This document shows, piece after piece, positions 6,196 through 13,590 of a stretch of 19,465 nt of DNA (within the stretch, counting starts at the first letter, position 1; each line of letters starts with the position of its first letter). Origin of the DNA: CAVPLM01 sp964497095 (lineage in GTDB: Bacteria; Actinomycetota; Thermoleophilia; RBG-16-64-13). The stretch is taken from contig CAZCCL010000047.1 in the NCBI GenBank assembly GCA_964497095.1, positions 1 through 19,465 of the forward strand, written 5' to 3'. The notes under the pieces were generated by a model that worked only from the letters and a program-made list of their open reading frames with translations, was not told the DNA's origin and ran no database searches. A program made the position numbers and the translations under genes.

Positions 6196-7590
6196 CTAGG
6201 CGCCTGACACGGCAATGTCCCTCACGGCTACAGAGGGCACGAAAGCGCTCCCATAAAGGGGGATCCATCGAGCATCCCCCGCTATTTCAGCGACCGACCC
6301 GAGCAGTTGGGCGAAATCGGCGGCCACCGTCACCTCCCGCACCGGTCTGTTGAGTTCTCCGCCGACGACGAGGCGACCGGTGACGCCGACGGATATCTCC
6401 CCGCTGATGGCGTTGACACCGGAATGCAGGCCGGAGACGCCCTCCACATAGAGACCTTCACCGACCCGAGCCAGGACCACATCCAGACTTCCTTCACCGC
6501 CTGGAATGACGAGGTTGGTGGCCCGGACCCCGGGAAGGGTCCGGTAAGAGCCCCGGCCCGCGTTGCCGGTCGAACGAGTCTCTCCGCCTGCTTTACGAGC
6601 CGTGTAGCTGCTGTGCAGGTACGACCTCAGCACCCCTCCGTCGAGCAGCACGGTCGACTGCTGGGGCACACCTTCGCCGTCGAAGGGACTAGTGGCCATG
6701 CCCTCACTCACCAGGCCGTCGTCCACCAGCGTGATCTGGGAGGATGCCACCGTCTCGCCCAGCCTCCCCGCGAAAACCGACCGACCTTTCTGCACGGCTT
6801 CCGCGCTCAGCGCGGGAACCAGGCTCGAAAGCAGGGCCGCCACCACCTCGCGGTCGAAGACCACCGTATAGGACCCGGTCGGACAGGGACGCGCCCCGAG
6901 CAGCACTCGCGCCTTCTGTGCAGCCTCCTCGCCGGCCGTTTCCGGCTGCAGCGCGGATGGTTCGCGGCCGGAACTGAGACCCAGCCCCGACTGACGGTCG
7001 CCGTCCCGCCCCGCGTGAGCGACCACGTAGAGGTAGCAGAATGTCTGCTCGGCTTCCGCCCTCACTCCGGTAGTCGACGCTACGGCCACCCGGGTCTCAC
7101 TGTCGGCGTAGACGCTCTCTTCCACCGCCTCGATATCTTTGCAGGAAAGGGCGGCCGATTCGGCCCTGAGGGCCAGCTCGATCTTGTCTTCTACGCTGGT
7201 CTTCGCGACCCCGGCCTGCCACAGGCCCTCGACCTGCGGGTAGGGCTCGGCGGGCGCGGAGGGTAACTCGACATTGGGGTCGGGGTCCGTGGCAGAAGCT
7301 GCTGAGGCCGCCTCGCCAAGAACGCGGTCGAGACCGGCTGTGCTGAGGTCGGCATTGAAGGCGTAGCCTATCCGGCCCTCGCGGACTGCCCTCACTCCCA
7401 CCCCCTGAGGCTCGGCCACCGTCACCGACTCCACTTCGCGACCGTATGTCTTCACCGTGACGGTCCGGCCGAACTCCACGAAGACCTCCAGTCCGACGCC
7501 CAAGTGCCGACCCCGCTCGATCGTCCTGCGGGCCACGTCGAGAGGCGTCCCTGGTGAGCTCTCGCGGAAGCTGCCGGCGAAGCCTTTCAT
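6196..7590 (-). CDS. tldE: TldE/PmbA subunit of the TldD/TldE metalloprotease
   Basis: TldE (PmbA) pairs with TldD to form a protease known in E. coli for processing the microcin B17 precursor and degrading CcdA. TldE itself lacks the zinc-binding HExxxH motif, as here. The 464-aa product has the family's N-terminal beta-rich domain (VTVKTYGREVESVTV, GVGVRAVREGRIGYAFNADL). The conserved C-terminal half includes YTVVFDREVVAALLSSL, FAGRLGETVASSQITLVDDG, STVLLDGGVLRSYLHSSYTARKAG and VEGVSGLHSGVNAISGEISVGV. The ATG at 7590 overlaps the tldD stop in an ATGA arrangement, so translation is coupled. Stop at 6196. Confidence 0.95.
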   Translation of the reverse strand: MKGFAGSFRESSPGTPLDVARRTIERGRHLGVGLEVFVEFGRTVTVKTYGREVESVTVAEPQGVGVRAVREGRIGYAFNADLSTAGLDRVLGEAASAASATDPDPNVELPSAPAEPYPQVEGLWQAGVAKTSVEDKIELALRAESAALSCKDIEAVEESVYADSETRVAVASTTGVRAEAEQTFCYLYVVAHAGRDGDRQSGLGLSSGREPSALQPETAGEEAAQKARVLLGARPCPTGSYTVVFDREVVAALLSSLVPALSAEAVQKGRSVFAGRLGETVASSQITLVDDGLVSEGMATSPFDGEGVPQQSTVLLDGGVLRSYLHSSYTARKAGGETRSTGNAGRGSYRTLPGVRATNLVIPGGEGSLDVVLARVGEGLYVEGVSGLHSGVNAISGEISVGVTGRLVVGGELNRPVREVTVAADFAQLLGSVAEIAGDARWIPLYGSAFVPSVAVRDIAVSGA

Positions 7591-8996
7591 AGACTGGTAC
7601 CGCCGACGGTGAGTTCGCGGATACGGATGGTCGGCTGACCGGTCCCGACCGGCACGCTCTGGCCCTCTTTGCCGCACGTGCCGGCCTTGACGTCGAGGTC
7701 GTCGCCGACGGCGTCGATGTTGCGCAGTACCTCCGGGCCGTTGCCGACCAGAGTCGCGCCCCTGACCGGCCCGGCTACCCTGCCGTTGTCGATCAGGTAG
7801 CCTTCCGCCACTCCGAAGACGAAATCGCCGGTGACGGGATTCACCTGCCCACCCGACAAGGATTTCGCATAGAGAGCCCGGGAAGTGTCTGCGATTATGT
7901 CTTCCGCGGTGGGCTCCCCCGGACCGAAGTAGGTATTCGTCATGCGCGGGTAGGGCAGGTGGCGGTAGTCCTGCCGGCGGCCGTTCCCGGTCAACGGCAG
8001 CCCCAGGCGCCCGCCCCGAAGGCGATCACTCAAGTATCCGGAAAGTATCCCGGCCTCGATCAGGGTGGTCCGCTCGCTGGGGGTACCTTCGTCGTCGTAG
8101 CGAGCGCTTCCCCACATTCCCTCTCCAGATCCATCGTCGAAGGCAAAGATGTGGTCTCCGGCTACGCGAGTCCCCTTTTTTCCCTCCCAGACGCTGGCCT
8201 TTTTCAAGATATAGTCGGCCTCCAGTCCATGGCCGCAGGCCTCGTGGAAGAGGACTCCCCCAAAACCGTTGGCAAGGACCACCGGCATCCGGCCGGCCGG
8301 AGCCGGTCGAGAGTCGAGCATCACGAGAGCCTTTTCGGCAGCAGCGGTAGCTACGGCGGTGACGGCGTCTTCGCTGGGCAGCTCGAAGCTCCCCTGGTGG
8401 GCCAGTGTCTCTCTGCCCGTCTGGATCAGGCCGTCACGTGCGGCCATGACGGTCACCGAGATCGTCACGCGGCTCCTCGTGTCGGCGGCAAAGGAGCCGT
8501 GCGAACCGGCCACCCAGACCCTCTGCAGGCTCTCCCCGTATGAGGCGATCACCTGCCGCACCTCGGGCGAGAGGCCCCGCGCGACCTGGTCCACGAGATG
8601 CAGCAGTCGCGCCTTGCCGCTCGCTTCGATTGCTGCCGGGTCTTGTCCTCCTCCTGCGGGCGGCCCAGCCTGGGTGACCCCGAGGGTGGCCACAGCTCCC
8701 GGCGAGCCTGTCTGAGACCTGCTGAGCTCCTCAGCCAGAGAATAGAACGATGGTTCATCCACGGCGTCCACATAGCCGAACGCCGTGGAGAGTCCCTTCA
8801 CCACGCGTACGGAGCCGCCCCTATCCGCCCCCGAGACCGCATCTTCGATCTTGCCGTCTTCCAGCCTCAGGGACAGCGACCGCCGGTCCTCCACGTACAA
8901 CTCGGCCCAATCTCCGCCCTGGCGTAGGGCTCTGCGCAAGACCGCTTCCCCCAGTTCCGCGGACAGACCCGGGAATGGGGGAACTCCAGGGCTCAT
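7587..8996 (-). CDS. tldD: TldD zinc metalloprotease subunit
   Basis: TldD is the catalytic subunit of the TldD/TldE protease. The 469-aa length is usual for the family. The zinc motif is HEACGHGLEAD (His251, Glu252, His256), where most homologues have HEAIGHGLE. The C-terminal conserved segment TCGKEGQSVPVGTGQP contains Cys441, which matches the third zinc ligand of E. coli TldD. The N-terminal half has the paired beta domain (AELYVEDRRSLSLRLEDGKI). The ATG at 8996 has no visible Shine-Dalgarno and lies 42 bases after the small membrane-protein gene, so the start could be slightly different. It overlaps tldE by four bases downstream. Confidence 0.95.
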   Translation of the reverse strand: MSPGVPPFPGLSAELGEAVLRRALRQGGDWAELYVEDRRSLSLRLEDGKIEDAVSGADRGGSVRVVKGLSTAFGYVDAVDEPSFYSLAEELSRSQTGSPGAVATLGVTQAGPPAGGGQDPAAIEASGKARLLHLVDQVARGLSPEVRQVIASYGESLQRVWVAGSHGSFAADTRSRVTISVTVMAARDGLIQTGRETLAHQGSFELPSEDAVTAVATAAAEKALVMLDSRPAPAGRMPVVLANGFGGVLFHEACGHGLEADYILKKASVWEGKKGTRVAGDHIFAFDDGSGEGMWGSARYDDEGTPSERTTLIEAGILSGYLSDRLRGGRLGLPLTGNGRRQDYRHLPYPRMTNTYFGPGEPTAEDIIADTSRALYAKSLSGGQVNPVTGDFVFGVAEGYLIDNGRVAGPVRGATLVGNGPEVLRNIDAVGDDLDVKAGTCGKEGQSVPVGTGQPTIRIRELTVGGTSL

Positions 8997-9038
8997 GAGC
9001 GCCCGAGCGTCTCGCGCCCGAAAAGGCCGGAATCGATT

Positions 9039-9254
9039 TCAGCCGGTGATGGGGCTGGCGGCCAGTATCTCCGCGGCGACGTTCATGAACGGCTCGGCTT
9101 CGCCGGTGTTCCCGGGAAGGGCCAGCATGGAGCCGTCATCGAAATACAGTTCGACCTGGGGCTTCCGGGGCCGCATGACAAGGAAGTAGTAACCCCCCGC
9201 AGCCATGCTGCCGAGAAGGGTCAGTACGCCGAACGCCTTCGCAACCCGCTTCAT
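9039..9254 (-). CDS. small membrane-anchored protein (71 aa), unknown family
   Basis: The ATG at 9254 directly follows the TAG of the roadblock gene, with GAGGAGG five bases upstream, so it is convincingly translated and coupled. The product has a basic N-terminus (MKRVAKAF) and one hydrophobic helix with glycines (GVLTLLGSMAAGGYYFLVM). An RPRKP stop-transfer stretch follows, then a short soluble part with a beta-like phrase VELYFDDGSMLAL and an alanine-rich helix. I do not recognise the family. The order roadblock protein, small membrane protein, tldD, tldE suggests a link to a membrane-associated process, but no function can be assigned. Confidence 0.75.
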   Translation of the reverse strand: MKRVAKAFGVLTLLGSMAAGGYYFLVMRPRKPQVELYFDDGSMLALPGNTGEAEPFMNVAAEILAASPITG

Positions 9255-9653
9255 CTAAGCCTCCTCGGAGCCTTTGACTTCGGTACTCTCTGAGCTGAGG
9301 GCCTCCCGAGCGTCGCGTAAACAGGTCTTGAGGTCGTAGAGGACCAGACCGACGCGGCTGCTCTTTCTACCCGTGGCTAGGATGGCCATTCCCTCCTGCG
9401 CGGTCTCGCGGGCGAGGAACACCATTCCGGCCGACGTCTCCACCACCAGCTGCGTCAACGGCTGAGAGCCCATCTCGGTGGCGCGCAGGTCGCCCAGTCG
9501 TATGAGCTCCTCTGCCTGCGCGACGGCGGCTTCCTGGGCTTCTGGGGCCATGTTCGATGCCAGTATCTCTCCGGGCCCGAAGAGCACCGCCTTGTCTATG
9601 TCGGTAGAGATGTCCAACATCTCCGAGAACGCGGCTTGGACTTCTTCCTTCAT
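9255..9653 (-). CDS. roadblock/LC7 domain protein
   Basis: This 132-aa protein has the roadblock/LC7 fold. A long first helix begins MKEEVQAAFSEMLDIS, and the strand pair AVLFGPGEILASNM is the family signature. A second helix follows (EAAVAQAEELIRLGDL). The remaining strands are QPLTQLVVETSAGMVFLARET and GMAILATGRKSSRVGLVLYDLKT, with a C-terminal helix and an acidic tail. Bacterial roadblock proteins such as MglB act as dimeric regulators or GTPase-activating partners of small Ras-like GTPases. No GTPase gene is seen in this window, so the partner would be elsewhere. Start ATG at 9653 with GGAGG five bases upstream. It is first in the run with the 71-aa membrane protein and tldDE. Confidence 0.88.
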   Translation of the reverse strand: MKEEVQAAFSEMLDISTDIDKAVLFGPGEILASNMAPEAQEAAVAQAEELIRLGDLRATEMGSQPLTQLVVETSAGMVFLARETAQEGMAILATGRKSSRVGLVLYDLKTCLRDAREALSSESTEVKGSEEA

Positions 9654-9739
9654 CAGCGCCTCCTTGCCCGGTCACTATCTACCAACTCATCAGCCTTTCC
9701 CAGTTTACCATCGGTTCTAACGGGCTCCCGGGTTTAAAT

Positions 9740-9790
9740 GGGGCCATCGCGTCCCGGCCGTCCCACGGACGCCCTGACCGCGATGGCCCC
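9740..9790. terminator. large perfect inverted repeat downstream of groEL
   Basis: GGGGCCATCGCG at 9740-9751 pairs exactly with CGCGATGGCCCC at 9779-9790, giving a 12-base-pair stem around a 27-base GC-rich loop. Read on the minus strand it lies about 50 bases after the groEL stop and is followed by ATTTAAA, only a weak T run. It may act as a groEL terminator or mRNA-end stabiliser. It is not a textbook Rho-independent site. Confidence 0.5.
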
Positions 9791-9794
9791 GACC

Positions 9795-9822
9795 GGTCGG
9801 GACACTTCTCAGGTGTCCGACC
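9795..9822. repeat. second hairpin between groEL and the long inverted repeat
   Basis: GGTCGG-G-ACAC (9795-9805) pairs with GTGTCCGACC (9813-9822), with one bulged G and a seven-base loop. It sits 17 bases after the groEL stop on the minus strand and has no T tract. With the 9740-9790 repeat it forms a tandem hairpin 3' region. Confidence 0.45.
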
Positions 9823-9839
9823 CGCTAGGGAGGATTCTC

Positions 9840-11468
9840 CTACATCATGCCGCCCATGCCGCCCATGCCGCCGGGCATGCCTGCACCCGCCGGTTCCTTT
9901 TCGGGCACATCGGCCACGATGACCTCGGTAGTGAGGATGTTCTTGGCGATAGAAGCAGCGTTCTGCAGGGCCGAACGGGTCACCATGGAGGGATCGATGA
10001 TGCCCGCCTTGACCATGTCCTCGTACTCGCCGGTGGCGATGTTCAGGCCGACGCCCTTAGTCTGGGTCTTGACCTCGTTCATCACCACGGAGCCTTCCAA
10101 GCCGGCGTTGTTGGCCAGCTGCCGGAGGGGCTCCTCAAGGGCCCGAGCCACGATGCGGACACCGGTGAGCTCGTCGTCTTCGGCCTTCACGGCTTCGACC
10201 GCAGGCACCAGAAGGACCTGAGCGACACCGCCGCCCGGCACTATGCCCTCTTCCAAAGCCGCACGAGTGGCGCTAAGAGCGTCCTCCACCCGGTGCTTCT
10301 TCTCTTTGATCTCGGTCTCGGTCGCAGCGCCGACTTTGATGACGGCCACGCCGCCGGCCAGCTTCGCCAAACGCTCCTGCAGTTTCTCGCGGTCGAAATC
10401 GGAGTCGGTGTTCTCGATCTCGGCTTTGAGCTGATTGATGCGCGCCTTGATCTGATCGATCTCGCCGGCACCGTCGACGATGGTGGTGTCGTCCTTGGTC
10501 ACGACCACCTTGCGGGCGCGACCAAGCTGGCTCACCGTCGTGTTCGCAAGTTTCAGGCCCATCTCGTCGGTGATGACTTCGCCGCCGGTCAGGATGGCGA
10601 TGTCTTCGAGCATACGCTTGCGGCGGTCGCCTAAGCCCGGCGCCTTCACGGCGATGCCGGTGAAGGTACCGCGCAGCTTGTTGACCACCAGAGTGGCCAG
10701 AGCTTCACCGTCCACGTCCTCAGCGATGAGCAGCAGGGACTTGCCGGACTGGATGACCTTCTCGAGCACCGGGAGCAGGTCCTGGACACCCGTGATCTTC
10801 TGGTTGGCCATGAGGATATAGGGCTCCTCGAGGACCGCTTCCATCCGCTCGGCATCGGTCACGAAGTACGGGGAGACATAGCCCTTGTCGAACTGCATCC
10901 CCTCGGTGAACTCGAGATCCATACCGAAGGTGTTGGACTCCTCGACGTTCACGACGCCGTCCTTGCCCACCTTCTCGATCGCGTCCGCGATGACGTCGCC
11001 GATCTCGCGATCGTCGGCGGAGATCGTAGCCACGCGGGCGATGTCCTCTTTGCCCGAGATCTCCTGGGAGAGGTTCTTGATCTCTTCCACCGCTGCATCG
11101 ACAGCGCGCTCGATGCCACGCTTCACCGCCATCGGATTCGCGCCGGCTGCTACGTTCTTGAGACCCTCACGCACGATGGCCTGGGCCAGCAGGGTGGCGG
11201 TGGTGGTGCCGTCGCCGGCTATGTCGTTGGTCTTGGTGGCCACTTCGCGCACCAACTGCGCACCCTGGTTCTCGAAGACGTCTTCGAGCTCGATCTCGCG
11301 GGCGATGGTGACCCCGTCGTTGGTGATGGTGGGGCTGCCGAACTTCTTGTCGAGAACCACGTAGCGGCCCTTGGGCCCTAAGGTGACTTTCACCGCGTCG
11401 GCCAGAGTGTTCACGCCCCGCTCCAGCGCCCGGCGGGCTTCTTCACCATACAAAAGCTGTTTTGCCAT
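9840..11468 (-). CDS. groEL: 60-kDa chaperonin GroEL
   Basis: GroEL assembles into a double heptameric ring that folds proteins with ATP and the GroES lid. The 542-aa product is full length and canonical. The N-terminus is AKQLLYGEEARRALERGVN, the ATP site is VTLGPKGRYVVLD plus GDGTTT (85-90), and the apical domain has YVSPYFVTDAERMEAVLEEPYILM. The later signature segment includes AALEEGIVPGGGVAQ. The C-terminal tail is the GGM repeat type (PGGMGGMGGMM) typical of group I GroEL and unlike the His-rich tail of actinobacterial GroEL1 paralogues. Start ATG 11468 with AAGGAGAT upstream. It follows groES in one operon controlled by CIRCE. Confidence 0.99.
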   Translation of the reverse strand: MAKQLLYGEEARRALERGVNTLADAVKVTLGPKGRYVVLDKKFGSPTITNDGVTIAREIELEDVFENQGAQLVREVATKTNDIAGDGTTTATLLAQAIVREGLKNVAAGANPMAVKRGIERAVDAAVEEIKNLSQEISGKEDIARVATISADDREIGDVIADAIEKVGKDGVVNVEESNTFGMDLEFTEGMQFDKGYVSPYFVTDAERMEAVLEEPYILMANQKITGVQDLLPVLEKVIQSGKSLLLIAEDVDGEALATLVVNKLRGTFTGIAVKAPGLGDRRKRMLEDIAILTGGEVITDEMGLKLANTTVSQLGRARKVVVTKDDTTIVDGAGEIDQIKARINQLKAEIENTDSDFDREKLQERLAKLAGGVAVIKVGAATETEIKEKKHRVEDALSATRAALEEGIVPGGGVAQVLLVPAVEAVKAEDDELTGVRIVARALEEPLRQLANNAGLEGSVVMNEVKTQTKGVGLNIATGEYEDMVKAGIIDPSMVTRSALQNAASIAKNILTTEVIVADVPEKEPAGAGMPGGMGGMGGMM

Positions 11469-11536
11469 AAAACCTATCTCCTTCAGAAAAGCACAGTGTG
11501 GGTTGTCGAAATCTCGTCTCGGAAAAAGGACCGAGA

Positions 11537-11833
11537 CTATCCTTCGGGCAGTACGCCGATGACATCGGTCATAGCCCGCAGGACCAGGTAGTCCTCGCCG
11601 TCAAGCTTGATCTCGGTGCCCGCGTACTTCGCGAACACCACGATGTCGCCTTCTTTGACCGGCATCGGGAGTAGATCGCCCTTCTCCGAGTACTTACCGG
11701 GACCCGCGGCGATTACCTTTGCCTTGGACGGCTTCTCCTTGGCAGTGTCCGGGAGGACGATGCCGCTTTTGGTCGTCTCTTCCTGTTCCAGCAGCTTGAC
11801 AACGACCCTGTCCTCGAGTGGCACTAGTTTCAT
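11537..11833 (-). CDS. groES: 10-kDa co-chaperonin GroES
   Basis: GroES is the heptameric lid of the GroEL folding chamber. The 98-aa product is full length: KLVPLEDRVVVKLLEQEETTKSGIVLPDTAKEKP carries the mobile loop (TTKSGIVLP). KEGDIVVFAKYAGTEIKLDGEDYLVLRAMTDVIGVL forms the rest of the beta barrel. The second of two close in-frame ATGs (11833) was chosen because CAGGAGGA lies six bases upstream of it, while the first ATG (11839) abuts the ribosome site. It is first gene of groES-groEL. Confidence 0.98.
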   Translation of the reverse strand: MKLVPLEDRVVVKLLEQEETTKSGIVLPDTAKEKPSKAKVIAAGPGKYSEKGDLLPMPVKEGDIVVFAKYAGTEIKLDGEDYLVLRAMTDVIGVLPEG

Positions 11834-11912
11834 GCACATTCCTCCTGTTTCTCTCTCTTGATGCCCTACAAGCTCACGCCTTGTCCAGGCCGAAGCTACC
11901 GGCTTCACGCGA

Positions 11913-11939
11913 TTGGCACTCCACACCTGCGAGTGCCAA
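11913..11939. promoter_or_regulatory. CIRCE operator (HrcA repressor site)
   Basis: TTGGCACTC, nine bases, GAGTGCCAA: a perfect nine-base inverted repeat with the nine-base spacer that defines CIRCE. It differs from the consensus TTAGCACTC-N9-GAGTGCTAA by one symmetric base in each arm. It overlaps or directly follows the expected transcription start of groES, as is usual for heat-shock repression by HrcA. Confidence 0.97.
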
Positions 11940-11948
11940 CCGGCGCAT

Positions 11949-11977
11949 ATATTATGCTCGCACTGAGGATTTGTCAA
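11949..11977 (-). promoter_or_regulatory. groESL promoter, housekeeping sigma type
   Basis: On the minus strand a consensus TTGACA (11977-11972), a 17-base spacer and TAATAT (11954-11949) give a strong vegetative promoter. Transcription should start near 11942, just before the CIRCE repeat. The leader to the groES ATG is about 110 bases. Confidence 0.92.
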
Positions 11978-11995
11978 ACACGGATATCAGATTTC

Positions 11996-12020
11996 CGGCA
12001 GTCTCGACCCGCGTCTGCCG
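11996..12020 (-). terminator. possible weak terminator after rimI-tsaD
   Basis: CGGCAG and CTGCCG form a six-base-pair stem around a 13-base loop directly after the tsaD stop codon. On the minus strand it is followed by GAAATCT, not a real T run. It lies upstream of the groES -35. Whether tsaD transcription ends here or reads into groESL is not decided by sequence. Confidence 0.25.
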
Positions 12021-12021
12021 A

Positions 12022-13583
12022 TCAGCCGTCGGGCAACCACCGACCAAGGGCAAGGGAGGCCGAGGCGTCGACTGCCAGATAGTCGGGATACGGGAGGCTG
12101 GGGCCAGCCAGCGCCGCCGCCCCGATCATGGCCGCGTTGTCGGTGCAGTAAGCCGGAGGCGGCAGGACCACGTGAAGTCCTGCCGCCGCCCCGGCTTCTG
12201 CGAGGCGTCGGCGCAATAGAGAATTAGCCGCGACCCCTCCTGCCACCGCCAGGGTCTTGGCTTTCTCGTCCCTGGCCGCCCGCAAAGCTTTGCTCACGAG
12301 CGCCGTGACGATGGCCTCCCGGTATGACGCGGCCACGTCGGCCGCCCGCGCCGCGCGCTCGTCGGCGGTCATGTCGCGAAGAAGGTAGTAGAGCGCCGTC
12401 TTAACACCTGAGAAGGAGAAATCAGGACGGGACGAACGCTTCAGCCCGACGGGGAACGAGAAAGCTCCCGGGTCTCCTTTCTCCGCCAGCCGGTCTAGTT
12501 CCCTTCCGCCAGGATAGCCCAGCCCAAGCAGGCGGGCTCCTTTGTCGAACGCCTCACCGGCGGCATCGTCGAGCGTCTGCCCCAGCAACCGGAACGTCCG
12601 CCGGTCATCCACCCGGATCAGAGCCGTGTGTCCTCCCGAAGCCACCAGTGTGACCATCGGGAACGGGGCTCGGCGATCCGCCAACCAGACGGCGGCCAGA
12701 TGACCGTGGATGTGATTGACCGGGAAAAAAGGCAGGCGTCGGGCCCAGGCAATGGTCTTTGCCGTCTGGACCCCGACCAGCAGCGCGCCGATCAGCCCGG
12801 GTCCGACGGTGGCCGCCACCGCCCCCAGCCCGCCTATCCCGAAACGCGACTGCCTTAGGGCCTCGCGCACCACCGCCGTCATGCGCTCCACGTGTGCCCG
12901 GCTCGCCACCTCGGGCACCACCCCGCCGTAGCGCTCGTGGATGGCATCCTGCGAGTGCACCACCGACGCCAGCACCTCCCCCGTCGGATACAGCACGGCA
13001 GCCGCCGTGTCGTCACAGGACGTCTCTATCGCCAACACGGGGCCCGAGAGCCGCCCCTGCTGTTCGGCCGGCTGCCCGGAGCCGCTCTCTGCCGGGCTCT
13101 CGCGGCCATCCAGGCCGGCGGAGTCCCGGTCTGTCGCACACTCCCGGAGCATCACGACCGCGTCCTCATGAGTGTCGCTGTAGTAGCCGCGCCGCACCCC
13201 GATACGCCGGAACCCCACCCCTTCGTACATAGCCGTCGCCACCTGGTTACCCGGACGGACCTCCAGGATCACCTCCATGCCGGCCCCTTCGGCGGCGCGC
13301 AGAAAGCGGGCGAGCAGAGCCCCTCCCACGCCTTGCCGCCGACGACTCGGCACCACGGCCAGGTCCATCAGGTGCCACAGGTCCGGGTATCGCCGGCCGA
13401 CGAGGAACCCGATCACTTCACCTCCCGGGTCTACCGCAACCTCCCTCCAGCCCAGATCATGCGAGAACTCCTCGCGAAACATGGCCTCCGTCCNNNNNNN
13501 NNNGGAAGACCGAAAGATGCGGCCTCTATGGCGACCACCACAGCCAGGTCCTCGGCGCGCATATTCCGTGACGAAACGTCCAT
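12022..13583 (-). CDS. tsaD: RimI-TsaD fusion: ribosomal protein S18 alanine N-acetyltransferase fused to t6A threonylcarbamoyltransferase (interrupted by assembly gap)
   Basis: Two enzymes share one reading frame. The N-terminal ~150 residues are a RimI-type GNAT. MRAEDLAVVVAIEAASF is the first helix region. RRRQGVGGALL is the acetyl-CoA loop, and LEVRPGNQVATAMYEGVGF then RRGYY is the RimI signature. A linker rich in Gly, Ser, Glu and Gln follows, then a complete TsaD. That part has VLAIETSCDDTAAAV, the metal-site HIHGH and first His in SRAHVER, LVASGGHTALI, GEAFDKGARLLGLGYPGG and AVAGGVAANSLLRR. TsaD transfers threonylcarbamoyl to A37 of ANN-decoding tRNAs with TsaB and TsaE. Ten N (13494-13503) break the RimI part, and literal counting puts the two sides out of frame. 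ATG 13583 follows AGGGG, eight bases after the tsaB stop. Confidence 0.9.
13494..13503. other. assembly gap (10 N)
   Basis: A run of exactly ten N inside the RimI domain. It reads as a scaffolding placeholder, not a measured length. The RimI family phrase S-F-x-x-P-W-[ST]-E fits if only two unknown bases separate CTTCC from GGACGGAGG on the minus strand, giving Leu-Pro-Trp-Thr-Glu-Ala and restoring the frame. Confidence 0.97.
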
Positions 13584-13590
13584 CGGGCCC

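Noticed and set aside
9840..9890. Short tandem repeat near the groEL stop (repeats of a nine-base unit coding Gly-Gly-Met)
   Set aside because: This is the normal GGM tail of GroEL and not a separate repeat element.
9738..10634. Plus-strand open frame of 298 codons opposite groEL
   Set aside because: GroEL on the other strand is certain; the His/Asp/Leu-rich translation is a GC-frame artefact.
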